From JAJDXW01 sp965202895 (GTDB lineage Bacteria; Pseudomonadota; Gammaproteobacteria; HK1), in assembly GCA_965202895.1 (NCBI GenBank), contig OZ241901.1, positions 1,178,001 through 1,242,000 of the forward strand: a stretch of DNA of 64,000 nt. The letters are read 5' to 3'. The notes below the pieces were generated by a model. It was not told the DNA's origin and made no database searches. It saw only the letters and a program-made list of their open reading frames with translations. How positions within the stretch are numbered: position 1 is the first letter of the stretch; the number at the start of each line of letters is the position of its first letter. The position numbers and the translations under genes are program-made. Of this stretch, positions 29,293 through 36,951 are shown one piece after another.

Positions 29293-29751
29293 TCAACATA
29301 TAACATCAGTATCATCGTCGACTGCACCTATCACCTGAACCACAGGATCTCCAATCTTTACATAGCTCTCCTTCTCATCAAGATCTTCCCATGTCTTCTC
29401 TTGAGTCTTTAAAGTTTCATATCTTGTGACCCATTTAGGAGGCGTAAGCATTTGAGATAGGAAACCGCTACTGAGATCACGGGCCCCTCCTTGTCCTCCA
29501 ATATTTATTTTTTTGCTTCTGTAAGTAGATGCCATAGAAAGTCTTGTTTCTACTCTTGAAACTTTTACTCTGACCTTTGGCCTTTCGATAGATCCTAATA
29601 TTTCTCCTGTGTCAGGATCTTCGATATCCGTCCCTTTTGGATCCATGATATCGAAATACATGTCAGGGGTTACTCCATTATCGGAACCCAAATTTATAAC
29701 CAATTCTCGTGTATTGAGAATTTGCGCAACTTTTCCTCGGATCAGTGTCAT
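29293..29751 (-). CDS. AT-rich gene; FlgT/CsgG-C-like beta domain
   Basis: A 152-residue soluble protein. The first ~85 residues (GKVAQILNTRELVINLGSDN, GVTPDMYFDIMDP, DPDTGEILGSIERPKVRVKV) match the pattern of the small beta-barrel found at the C-terminus of FlgT/CsgG-like proteins, where G-x-x-x-G-x-x-F and DP-TGE recur. The rest is charged and ends in acidic residues. Base composition is much lower in GC than every neighbour. Its ATG overlaps the stop of the upstream membrane-protein gene. Function unknown. Confidence 0.7.
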   Translation of the reverse strand: MTLIRGKVAQILNTRELVINLGSDNGVTPDMYFDIMDPKGTDIEDPDTGEILGSIERPKVRVKVSRVETRLSMASTYRSKKINIGGQGGARDLSSGFLSQMLTPPKWVTRYETLKTQEKTWEDLDEKESYVKIGDPVVQVIGAVDDDTDVIC

Positions 29752-30203
29752 TGTTGATTCTCCATTCTGTTAGTTTGGAGCTTTCTGCTCAACTCGTCAA
29801 CCTCTTCTGGAACGATATCTCTCCAATCCTCCAAAGCATCATCCGCCGTGGCCAATTGTTCTCTGACAATTGCTTCAACTTTTTCCAAAATCACATGAGT
29901 ATCTTCGGGAATTCTTGGTGTTGTAATAATGTTCGCTACTCGTGAAATACTCATGTATAGAGATAGAAGCCGACGAAACGCAGATCGTGCATGTGGTTTG
30001 ATGATATCCCTACCAGCCTTAGTAGCTGATTGCCGGCCGAAAATATACGATCCGAAAAGCCCCATGACTAAAGAAAAAATTTGCGAAATCATCAATTCCA
30101 AATTGGTCAAAGTGCGTATGGTCGATGCATAACCCAGGATTCCTAGTATTCCTATAGACACCAGAATTAATAACACAGGCGCAATATATTCATATTTTTT
30201 CAT
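29748..30203 (-). CDS. AT-rich gene; two-TM membrane protein
   Basis: A 151-residue protein. Two membrane segments near the N-terminus (APVLLILVSIGILGILGYAS, then MISQIFSLVMGLFGSYIFGR) are followed by a ~95-residue soluble helical tail. I chose ATG 30203 (MKKYEYIAP). Stop and start overlap with the following gene, so the two products are probably made in balance: a membrane protein and a soluble partner. Low GC and no recognisable family point to recent transfer. Confidence 0.7.
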   Translation of the reverse strand: MKKYEYIAPVLLILVSIGILGILGYASTIRTLTNLELMISQIFSLVMGLFGSYIFGRQSATKAGRDIIKPHARSAFRRLLSLYMSISRVANIITTPRIPEDTHVILEKVEAIVREQLATADDALEDWRDIVPEEVDELSRKLQTNRMENQQ

Positions 30204-30655
30204 CGCACGCAAATTCCCATTAAGAACAATTCTTTGTCTTTATCGAGTCGTGCGGCGTTGATCGTGAATTTGGGCGCATTCTCGATCTGCTCCAGCTCCG
30301 GCCGCCGTCCCGACAGGCGCAGGCTGTCCCGCATCAGGTTCAGGGATCCCTCACTCCGCGCTTCCATGAAACTGCCGCCGGTCACGGTGCTCTTGTAGTC
30401 CCGCATGAACCCGGCGAGGAGCTGGTAGCGACAGACGGGCTGGCAGCCCGCGCACGAGTTCTCCGCGGCCAGCATCCCGTAGAGCATCCTCGGGTTCTGG
30501 AACTCGATGCAGTCCGGGGACAACCGGACGATGATCTGTAAGCCCCGGGCCTCGCAGCTTTGATGGACAACGGTGTCCATGATCGTCTCTTGGAGCGCCC
30601 GGGCTACGTGGCTCGGATAGTAGCACTGGCTGTCGCTGCCCTCTTGGGAGAACAT
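30200..30655 (-). pseudogene. C-terminal fragment of AlbA_2/RecG-like protein (duplicate)
   Basis: About 150 codons closely parallel the C-terminal third of the intact gene at 31530-32852: LQETIMDTVVHQSCEARGLQ against LQEAIVNAVVHRDYEVRGSQ, AGCQPVCRYQLLAGFMRDYK against AGCQPVRRNQLLAGFMRDYR, and SLRLSGRRPELEQI. The AlbA_2 domain and most of the ATPase fold are missing, and the conserved H-R-D is replaced by H-Q-S. It is the left end of a duplicated or recombined operon. Confidence 0.75.
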
Positions 30656-30796
30656 CGGGGGTTTGAGGAAGAGACTCGCGCACCGTCCGCGTACAGGCGA
30701 TCTGCTCTGGGAGAGGCTCGGCGACTCACTCGAAGTCCGCCACGCTGCGGTGGAGGGTGGTGCGCTGGTGCGAGCGCGAGCCAGCTTCGGCCACCT

Positions 30797-31012
30797 TCAC
30801 GCCTCGCCGCCGTCCGTGTCTCGCTGTTGCGGCAGGTACTCGCGGCCCGGCGTCTCCCAGACGATCTCTCCATCCTCGAACACCACCACCGCTTGGCCGG
30901 CCGCCGCAGCCTCCCGGCGGGCGCGTTCGCCGGCTCGGCGCAGGGCCGCATCGGCCCCCGTCGGGTCCGGCCCGCCAAGCTCTCCGAGCGGTATCCGATC
31001 ATGCGCGCTCAC
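30797..31012 (-). CDS. Small partner of zeta-like kinase
   Basis: A 71-residue acidic protein: one helix (ALRRAGERARREAAAAGQ) followed by a strand pair AVVVFEDGEIVWETPG. This helix plus V-V-x-x-DG-x-V pattern is typical of small proteins encoded directly after zeta-like kinases and may be the antitoxin. Its GTG overlaps the kinase stop codon (GTGA). Confidence 0.65.
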   Translation of the reverse strand: MSAHDRIPLGELGGPDPTGADAALRRAGERARREAAAAGQAVVVFEDGEIVWETPGREYLPQQRDTDGGEA

Positions 31013-31533
31013 CGTCTACCTCCTTCGGCCAGCAGCACCGGGGTGCGGCCTGAATTATCGTACAGCTTCCACTCGTTTACCAGATCATGATACACGTTCC
31101 CGAAGTTGCGGCATCCTTTGGGAAACCATTGAATGATCAAAGATTTCGGAACATCATGTCCTCCACACGAGACCCGGTGGGCGACCCGGGCGGCCGCCAT
31201 CTCGGGCGTCGACAGGCGCAGGAAGAACAGCTCGACCCGGTAGCCCAGGGTCTGCCAGTGAGAGATCCGGCGCGCGTAGGTGTGCCCACTCAACGTGGTC
31301 TCGAAGGCGAAGCTGTCTCCTCTCCGCACGTGTTCGCCGATCCGCTGCAAGGTCAGCCGGCTGGCCTGGACGGCGGCCAGATTCGGGCGGAAGGGACTGA
31401 GCCCGGCCGCGATGAGGTCCGTGTTGACGAAGCGAGGGCAGTACGCCTCGTTCGGCAGGAACTCGACGGCGAACGTGGGCTTACCGGCTCCGTTCGGCCC
31501 GGCGATGACGAGGATCCTCCTGGACGGGTTCAC
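31009..31533 (-). CDS. Zeta-toxin-like P-loop kinase with altered Walker A
   Basis: A 174-residue protein of the small zeta/AAA_33 kinase class: LVIAGPNGAGK, VNTDLIAAGLSPFRP, FAFETTLSGHTYAR, FFLRLSTPEMAAARVAHRV with a conserved late arginine. Residue 19 of Walker A, normally Ser or Thr after GK, is Pro (GAGKPT), which should impair magnesium binding. The GTG at 31533 overlaps the stop of the AlbA_2 gene. Either the toxin has been disarmed by this change or it uses the next Thr. Confidence 0.75.
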   Translation of the reverse strand: MNPSRRILVIAGPNGAGKPTFAVEFLPNEAYCPRFVNTDLIAAGLSPFRPNLAAVQASRLTLQRIGEHVRRGDSFAFETTLSGHTYARRISHWQTLGYRVELFFLRLSTPEMAAARVAHRVSCGGHDVPKSLIIQWFPKGCRNFGNVYHDLVNEWKLYDNSGRTPVLLAEGGRR

Positions 31534-32852
31534 CGCTTGCCGGAGCGCGGCGACGGCGGCGGCAGCGGCGGCGCGGTCTCGTTCTCCCCGTACTTCGCGG
31601 CGTAGATCGTGAGCTTGGTCGCGTCCCCGATCTGCTCCAGCTCCGGCCGGCGGCCGGACAGCGCGACGCTGTCCCGCACCAGGTTCAGGAATCCCTCGCC
31701 CCGCGCTTCCATGAAGCTGCCGCCGGTCACCGCGCTCCTGTAGTCCCGCATGAAGCCGGCGAGGAGCTGGTTGCGGCGCACGGGCTGGCACCCCGCGTAC
31801 AGATTCTCCACGGTCAGCGTGTTGTAGAGGGCGCCCGGGTTCCGGAACTCGATCCGGTCCGGGAACAGCCGGATGATGATCTGCGAGCCCCGGACTTCGT
31901 AGTCCCGGTGGACGACGGCGTTCACGATCGCTTCCTGGAGCGCCCGCTCCGCGTAGCTCGGATAGTCGTGCCGCCCTCCCCCATCCTTTCGGGAGATCGT
32001 CGGGGTCAGGGGAGAGACCCGCAGATACGTCAGCGCCCGCGCGATCTGCTCCGGCAGCGGCCCGGTGATCCGTTCGCTGTCCGCCGCGTTGCCGTCGGGG
32101 ACGTCGTGTTTGTACGAGGCGACGTCGATGAAGGCGCCGTAGACGTGCTGCTCGGGCTGCTCGGCGAAGAGGAGGATCCCGAGGTGCGTCGGAACCGCCC
32201 CGGAGTCGGTGAGCGCGGCGAGCTTGTGAGCCGCCAGCACGGGCGCCCACTCATCCGGTGTCGACCAGTCCGGGAACCGCGCCCGGAAGTACTTCTTCAG
32301 GCGGGACTCGTCCAGGTCCGCAAGGCTTGCGCCGATCACCAGCCGTTCTTCGACCGGACTCGCCAAGCGCCGGGCGCTCAGTATGCGCGCGAGCCGATCG
32401 GGAGGGATCAGCCGCCGATGGCTGCCGATGCGCTGGAGGTAGCGCCCATCACTCGTCTGGTGCACGTCGAACTCGGCCGGCGGGATCTCGACGATCAGAC
32501 ACAGCTTGAGGGCGCCGTCCTCCGTGGGCAGGTGTTCCCAGTCGAGCGCCGGGACGATCATCGGGTTGCAGTTGTTGGTCGCGGCGTTGACCACGAGCTG
32601 TTCGAGGAGGTCGCGCTTCCCGGTGTCGATCCCGACCACCGCACAGTCCGAGTCGCGCACCCCCATCACGATCGTTCCGCCCCTCGTGTTGGCCATGCTG
32701 ACGAAGACCTCGGCGAGCTTCGGCGCGGCCCGGCCTTCTTCCCCGGCGAGCAAGACCCGATCCCCCCGAAACACGGCCTCCTTCAGCTCGAGCTCCGTGT
32801 CCTCCCCGGCCCGGATCGAGGACATGAGCGCGGCGGCCTTCGGCGTCAGCAC
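31530..32852 (-). CDS. AlbA_2 (Schlafen-type) domain plus RecG-like ATP-binding protein
   Basis: A 440-residue protein. The N-terminal AlbA_2 domain is clear (EDTELELKEAVFRGD, VFVSMANTRGGTIVMGVRD). The C-terminal part is the HATPase-like region of COG2865 (ALQEAIVNAVVHRDYEVRGS, FPDRIEFRNPGALYN). Members act as regulators or defence ATPases; the exact role is unknown. It overlaps the upstream protease gene by 7 bp and the kinase gene by 4 bp, so four genes form one tightly coupled operon. Confidence 0.85.
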   Translation of the reverse strand: MLTPKAAALMSSIRAGEDTELELKEAVFRGDRVLLAGEEGRAAPKLAEVFVSMANTRGGTIVMGVRDSDCAVVGIDTGKRDLLEQLVVNAATNNCNPMIVPALDWEHLPTEDGALKLCLIVEIPPAEFDVHQTSDGRYLQRIGSHRRLIPPDRLARILSARRLASPVEERLVIGASLADLDESRLKKYFRARFPDWSTPDEWAPVLAAHKLAALTDSGAVPTHLGILLFAEQPEQHVYGAFIDVASYKHDVPDGNAADSERITGPLPEQIARALTYLRVSPLTPTISRKDGGGRHDYPSYAERALQEAIVNAVVHRDYEVRGSQIIIRLFPDRIEFRNPGALYNTLTVENLYAGCQPVRRNQLLAGFMRDYRSAVTGGSFMEARGEGFLNLVRDSVALSGRRPELEQIGDATKLTIYAAKYGENETAPPLPPPSPRSGKR

Positions 32853-33238
32853 GCCGGGGACCCCCTCGCCCCGGCCGCCTTGAGCCGCACCGCGGGCAAT
32901 TTCTTCAGCCGCTGATTCTGCGGGTCGATCTCCACGCCGACGGATTCGAGGGCGGTCACGCCGAGCAGGGGCTCGGCGTCGGCATCGCCGAAGATGATCG
33001 TTCCTCCGACGAATTCCCCCATGAATTCGATGCGCGCCACCGCAACGTCCATTCGGATTTCACTGCCGTCGGCCAGCTCGTACCGCCGCTGCCCCTCGGG
33101 CTCGATGCCGATGGCCTGAAGACGCGGCCTCGGTACGAGAGAGTCGATCGCCCCGGTGTCCACCAGAAACGACCCCTCCCAGCTTCGCTCCGGATCCGCC
33201 GGGTTCCGGATCGTGACGTCGACGTGCGTGACTCCCAT
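32846..33238 (-). CDS. Retropepsin-like (clan AA) aspartic protease
   Basis: A 130-residue protein with one DTG active-site motif (FLVDTGAIDSLVP, Asp27) and the later strand LLGVTALESVGVEIDP typical of the bacterial single-domain clan AA proteases, which work as dimers. I chose ATG 33238, which has an AGGGAG ribosome-binding site and is followed by the family start MGVTHVDVTI. It overlaps the AlbA_2 gene, which makes it the first gene of the four-gene unit. Confidence 0.8.
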   Translation of the reverse strand: MGVTHVDVTIRNPADPERSWEGSFLVDTGAIDSLVPRPRLQAIGIEPEGQRRYELADGSEIRMDVAVARIEFMGEFVGGTIIFGDADAEPLLGVTALESVGVEIDPQNQRLKKLPAVRLKAAGARGSPAC

Positions 33239-33329
33239 CGCGTCGATCTCCCTGCAAGTTTGCTCCACCGTCCCGACCGGTCCCCTGGCGGAGATGATCG
33301 CGGTCACCGCGATACGCCGCTACCGTGCT

Positions 33330-33811
33330 TCACGCGGGTTCCGCCGCCTCGATCACGGGGCCGGCGGAGAGCCGGCAGGCGAACGTGCCGCGGCTCCTCG
33401 CGAGCAGCTTGGCGAAGGGGTCCTGCACCCGCACGAGCCGTGGCACGGGCGTCGCGCAGTCGAAGACGACGTGGAGCCGGTAGCGCTCGCCCAGGTGACG
33501 AGCCTGCTTCCGTTCGTTCGCCTGCATCCGGATGTTCCCCTGTCCCCCCCGGCCCTTGACCTCGATGCTGCACACCTCGTCTTCCGGGTGCGTGGAGAGC
33601 AGTTCGAATCCCGGCCAGTCGGGAGGCCGGCCGAGCGCGCAGGCTCGGTGCGCGCCGCGTTCCGGTGTTCCGCCCCCCGCCGCGTCCGCAACCGCCGTTC
33701 GGCGAAGTCTACCGCCTCGGCCCGCATGGCGGCCCCGCGAGGGGCCGGCGGGACCGCGCCGGAGGGGAAGTGCGACGCCCGTGCAGCAGGAGCGGGTGCT
33801 CGACGGGGCAT
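33330..33811 (-). pseudogene. DUF3883 tail of a lost helicase
   Basis: The last ~100 residues (GFELLSTHPEDEVCSIEVKG, IRMQANERKQARHLGERYRL, HVVFDCATPVPRLVRVQDPF) form a DUF3883 domain, the C-terminal module of large helicases that accompany DUF1156 methylases and DUF499 ATPases. The preceding ~50 codons (MRAEAVDFAERRLRTRRG) are in another frame. The rest of the helicase is absent. Codon context upstream to 34090 shows no intact gene. Confidence 0.65.
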
Positions 33812-34090
33812 TCGGCCGGGGCACCGTCCTCGTCGTGGCGAAGCCCCGGCAGCCGGCGTTCAACGACTTCACGCCCGCGCGGGCCGTGGGGGAGCGGTCG
33901 GGTCTCGATCCTGGCTCCGACCCTCGTAGATGCCCCGCTCCCGTTCCCCGACGTCCCGCATCCGCTCCCCGGCGAGATGCCAAGTCGATTCCGTAGCATG
34001 ACCCCGAGTGGTCTACACTCCCGCTCCGGCAATCGGTCCGATCGGGGCCGCGGCGGCCCGTCGAGGGCCGCGAGGGCGGGGCGGTCCACC

Positions 34091-34351
34091 ATGGCGCTTC
34101 TCATCACCGGCGAGTGCATCAACTGCGACGTGTGCGAGCCCGAGTGTCCCAACGGGGCGATCTCGATGGGCGAGGAGATCTACGTCATCGACCCCGCGCT
34201 CTGCACCGAGTGCGTCGGGCACTTCAAGACCTCGCAGTGCGTGGAGGTGTGCCCGGTCGAGTGCATCGTCACGGACCCGGAGCACATCGAGGGCCGGGAC
34301 GTGCTGCTCGCCCGCTACCGGCATCTCGTCGCGGGCGGGCAGGGAGGGTAG
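34091..34351 (+). CDS. YfhL-type 4Fe-4S ferredoxin
   Basis: An 86-residue electron carrier with two cluster motifs: CINCDVCEPECP and CTECVGHFKTSQCVEVCP, the second with the longer spacing typical of YfhL/FdxA-like ferredoxins. ALLITGECINCD at the start and DPEHIEGRDVLLARYRHL at the end match the family in both length and position. It is isolated, followed by an R1 repeat. Confidence 0.93.
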   Translation: MALLITGECINCDVCEPECPNGAISMGEEIYVIDPALCTECVGHFKTSQCVEVCPVECIVTDPEHIEGRDVLLARYRHLVAGGQGG

Positions 34352-34379
34352 TCCGGCGTTCCGGCCACCCGTACGGCCC

Positions 34380-34622
34380 AAGGCCCTATTCATGCCGAGC
34401 GACTCGCGGCCGCGCATCGATGCCCGCCACCCTTCTTGGGAACGGCGGGTCTTCGGGACGCGGGCGTCCCGCCCGCAAATGGGACGGCAAGACCGACACG
34501 GGTCGATGCGGGCGAGACACCCGCGTCCACAGGACGCGCCCTTCCCAGGACCTCCGCCCCTCCGATTCGGCCAAACCGGGCCGCCCGCCCGAACCAATTC
34601 CGCGGCGTGAAACGACCCTGCG
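34380..34622 (-). repeat. R1 MITE-like element, copy 2 (inverted)
   Basis: The complete element lies in the orientation opposite to the copies near 6.6, 46.5, 48.7 and 51.7 kb. Ends read GCAGGGTCGTTTCACGCCGC (minus strand, from 34622) and TCGGCATGAATAGGGCC. The core has CGGGACGCGGGCGTCCCGCC and a CATCGACCCGTG side. It fills the gap between the ferredoxin and DUF1636 genes; no gene lies here. Confidence 0.8.
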
Positions 34623-34649
34623 GTACGGCCCGCCCCGCCCCCGAGTGAA

Positions 34650-35144
34650 TCAGCCGGGGACGGTTCCTCCTCCCCCGAGGAGGAGGTGGGGCGGCGGGGT
34701 CCTCACGGTGCGTTTGCCGCGGAGCGCCTCGGGCCACTCCGCCTCCGGGACGTCGCCCGTCGGGTGGTCGAGGTAGGTGCGCGCGAAATCGAGCACCGCG
34801 GCGGCATCCCCCGGCTCCAGCCGGCTGAAGCGTAGGTTGTACTTCCCCGAGGCGCGGAGCGCCACGTTGCACGCGCTCAGGCAGCCGTTGAGGCACGGCA
34901 CCCTGATGAAGTGAAGTCGGGGGTCGGCGGTGCGGCCGCCATCGCCGTCCGGCCCGGATAGCTCACCGTCCTCCTGCCGTGGACGCCGAGACATCCGGTC
35001 GAGTCCCCGCTCCAGCTCGCGGGCGAGCCGCTGTCCGCGGCTCGGCTCGCCCGGCGCGAGCCGGAGGTCACGGACGCAGGTCGTGCAGACGTAGAGGCGG
35101 TGGATGGTCTCCTCGGCGCGCCGGCCGCTTCGGGGAGGCGGCAT
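34650..35144 (-). CDS. DUF1636 metal-binding protein
   Basis: A 164-residue protein. LYVCTTC near the N-terminus and CLNGCLSACNVALRASGKY in the middle are the DUF1636 cysteine signatures, similar to thioredoxin-like 2Fe-2S proteins. The C-terminal ALDFARTYLDHPTGDVP-type region and ALRGKRTVRTPP also fit. The family is often found with cobalamin genes; none is present here. An internal linker (~residues 38-75) is charged and variable. The start at 35144 is an ATG. Confidence 0.8.
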   Translation of the reverse strand: MPPPRSGRRAEETIHRLYVCTTCVRDLRLAPGEPSRGQRLARELERGLDRMSRRPRQEDGELSGPDGDGGRTADPRLHFIRVPCLNGCLSACNVALRASGKYNLRFSRLEPGDAAAVLDFARTYLDHPTGDVPEAEWPEALRGKRTVRTPPPHLLLGGGGTVPG

Positions 35145-35206
35145 CGAACGTGGGGTTGGCCGGGGGAGGAGGGGCGGTTCGGCCGAGGCGCCGTGGGGCG
35201 GCGCCG

Positions 35207-35243
35207 CGAACGGGCGGGCGGATCCGCTCCGCCCGCCCGTTCG
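35207..35243 (-). terminator. Perfect 16-bp hairpin after amidohydrolase gene
   Basis: CGAACGGGCGGGCGGA (35207-35222) and its exact reverse complement (35228-35243) flank a 5-base loop. It lies 50 bp after the amidohydrolase stop on the minus strand. No strong U-tract follows. Confidence 0.6.
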
Positions 35244-35292
35244 CCTGCCCGCCCGCCTGCCCGAAGCCGCCCCGTCGGCCGTCCGCTCCAGC

Positions 35293-36561
35293 CTAGGCCG
35301 CCGCCCGCTGCGCCGCCGCCATCGCGGGCGGGCGCTTGTGGAACGCCCCGTCCTTCATGATGCCGAGCAGCCGGCTCTGGTCCTGCAGGATGCTCACGTC
35401 GAGCACCGGGTCGCCGTCCACCAGGAGGAGGTCGGCGAGATAGCCCTTCCGCACCTGACCCAGCTCGCTCCCCTGCATCATGATCTCCCCGCCCAGCTTC
35501 GTGGCCGCGACGATCGCTTCCATGGGGCTGTAGCCGAGGTAGTTGACGAAATGCTCCAGGTCACGGGCGTTGTTGCCGACCGGGTTCCACGCGAACCCGT
35601 AGTCGCCGCCCGGAAGCACCCGCACCCCGCGCTTCTTGAGGTCCTTCATGTTCTCGACCGCGATCTCGAGCTCGCGCCGCAGGCCGAGGCCCGTCGCGAC
35701 CTCCTCCGTGATCCCCCAGTCCGACGCCTCGAACAGGGTCGCGATGGTGATCCCGAGGGTCGGGGCGACGAAGACGGTGTCCTTCACCGACTCCAGCACG
35801 TCGCGCGCCTCCTCGTCGCACAGGGTCGCGTGGTAGACGATCTCGACCCCGTGCCGGACGCACATCTTGACGGACTCCGCGCTCCGGGCGTGGGCCGCGA
35901 CCCGCTTGTCGCGGGACCGCGCCACCTCGCAGACCGCCGCCACCTCCTCGTCGTTCATCACCGTCTGGTTCGCCTTGGCGCACGGGACGAACTCGTCGCC
36001 GGAGGGGTTGATCTTGAGGGTGTCGACCCCTTCGCGGCACATCTGCCGCGACACCCGGCGGAAGTCGTCCGGCCCGTCGCAGATGATCTCGAAGCACTGG
36101 CGGTCCTGCATGTGGCTCAGCCGGATGTCGCCGAGCCCCCCGGAGACGGTCATCTCGGGGGTGGCCGCGAGCATCCGCGGCCCCGGGATCTCACCTGCCT
36201 CGATCGCGTTCCGGATCACGATGTCGAGCCGGGGCTTGGCGGAGGCCGCACAGCACAGGCTCGTGAAGCCCTGGTCGAGCATGAGCTTCGCATGGCGCAT
36301 GGTGAGCAGGGTGTGTTCCTCGGGCGGAAGCGCGCCCATGCCCTCGAGGGAGGTGGTGTTCGTGAACGACGGGTGGGCGTGGGCCTCGACGAGGCCCGGC
36401 ATCAGGGTCGCGCCGCCGCCGTCGACGACCTCCGCTCCCTCGTGGTCCACCTTCGGCGCCACGTCCTTGATCCGGTTGCCCTGCACCCGGACCTCCCCGG
36501 CGACCGGGGCGTCGCCCGAGCCGTCGAGAATCCGTACGTTGGTGAAGACGGTATCGGCCAT
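35293..36561 (-). CDS. Amidohydrolase-family metal-dependent hydrolase
   Basis: A 422-residue TIM-barrel enzyme of the imidazolonepropionase/prolidase-like branch. The HxH metal motif is in GLVEAHAHPSF; the likely bridging Lys is in VDTLKINPSG; further ligands are in VAAHARSAES and EIVYHATLCDEEA; the catalytic Asp is probably in LPGGDYGFAW. The C-terminal KGYLADLLLVDGDPVLDV strand is universal in the family. A GAGGAGAAAG ribosome-binding site supports ATG 36561. The substrate (an N-acyl or cyclic amide, or dipeptide) cannot be assigned. Confidence 0.88.
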   Translation of the reverse strand: MADTVFTNVRILDGSGDAPVAGEVRVQGNRIKDVAPKVDHEGAEVVDGGGATLMPGLVEAHAHPSFTNTTSLEGMGALPPEEHTLLTMRHAKLMLDQGFTSLCCAASAKPRLDIVIRNAIEAGEIPGPRMLAATPEMTVSGGLGDIRLSHMQDRQCFEIICDGPDDFRRVSRQMCREGVDTLKINPSGDEFVPCAKANQTVMNDEEVAAVCEVARSRDKRVAAHARSAESVKMCVRHGVEIVYHATLCDEEARDVLESVKDTVFVAPTLGITIATLFEASDWGITEEVATGLGLRRELEIAVENMKDLKKRGVRVLPGGDYGFAWNPVGNNARDLEHFVNYLGYSPMEAIVAATKLGGEIMMQGSELGQVRKGYLADLLLVDGDPVLDVSILQDQSRLLGIMKDGAFHKRPPAMAAAQRAAA

Positions 36562-36951
36562 GGCTTTCTCCTCGATCTTGTCGTGAGGGTTACGGAGCGG
36601 TCTCGCGCCGCCCTCGTCAGGTCGTGTCGCCGAAGGGTAGGCCGGCCCGCCCCGCATCGCAACCTCCTCGCCTCCTTCTCCGCCAACCAGCCGGTCCCGC
36701 GTACATTTACCCTGCGACGAGGTCCACCGTCGGCGGCAAGGCGCCGTGGACGTTCAGGAGGGTTCGAGAGTCGATTCGTACTGCGAGCTTTCCCGACAGC
36801 TTGCCGATCAGTCAGACTTCAGGGCCGGTCGGATAGCGATGTCGACCCAATGCGCGTGCCGGAATCCGTCGCCGGCCTCGGCGCCGGAGCGGCTCCGCAC
36901 CCTCGCGGCGCCTCCTGCCGTTCGCAGGGGCGGACGCCGGGAGAGCAGGCT
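36562..36951. other. Gene-free stretch between amidohydrolase and SacI-type gene
   Basis: It holds the amidohydrolase ribosome-binding site at its left edge and the 3' flank of the restriction gene at its right. A low-GC spot at about 36705 (GTACATTTACCC) might be part of a promoter for the amidohydrolase. I find no repeat copy or short gene. Confidence 0.4.

Noticed and set aside
29262..29296. Promoter for the DUF1156 gene using TTGACG and TATATC
   Set aside because: The spacing is 23 bp, too long for a sigma70 promoter; no better pair is present, so no call is made.
33239..33329. Longer N-terminus of the retropepsin-like protein, starting at 33307
   Set aside because: The ATG at 33238 has a ribosome-binding site and matches the usual start of the family; the extra 23 residues look like leader sequence.
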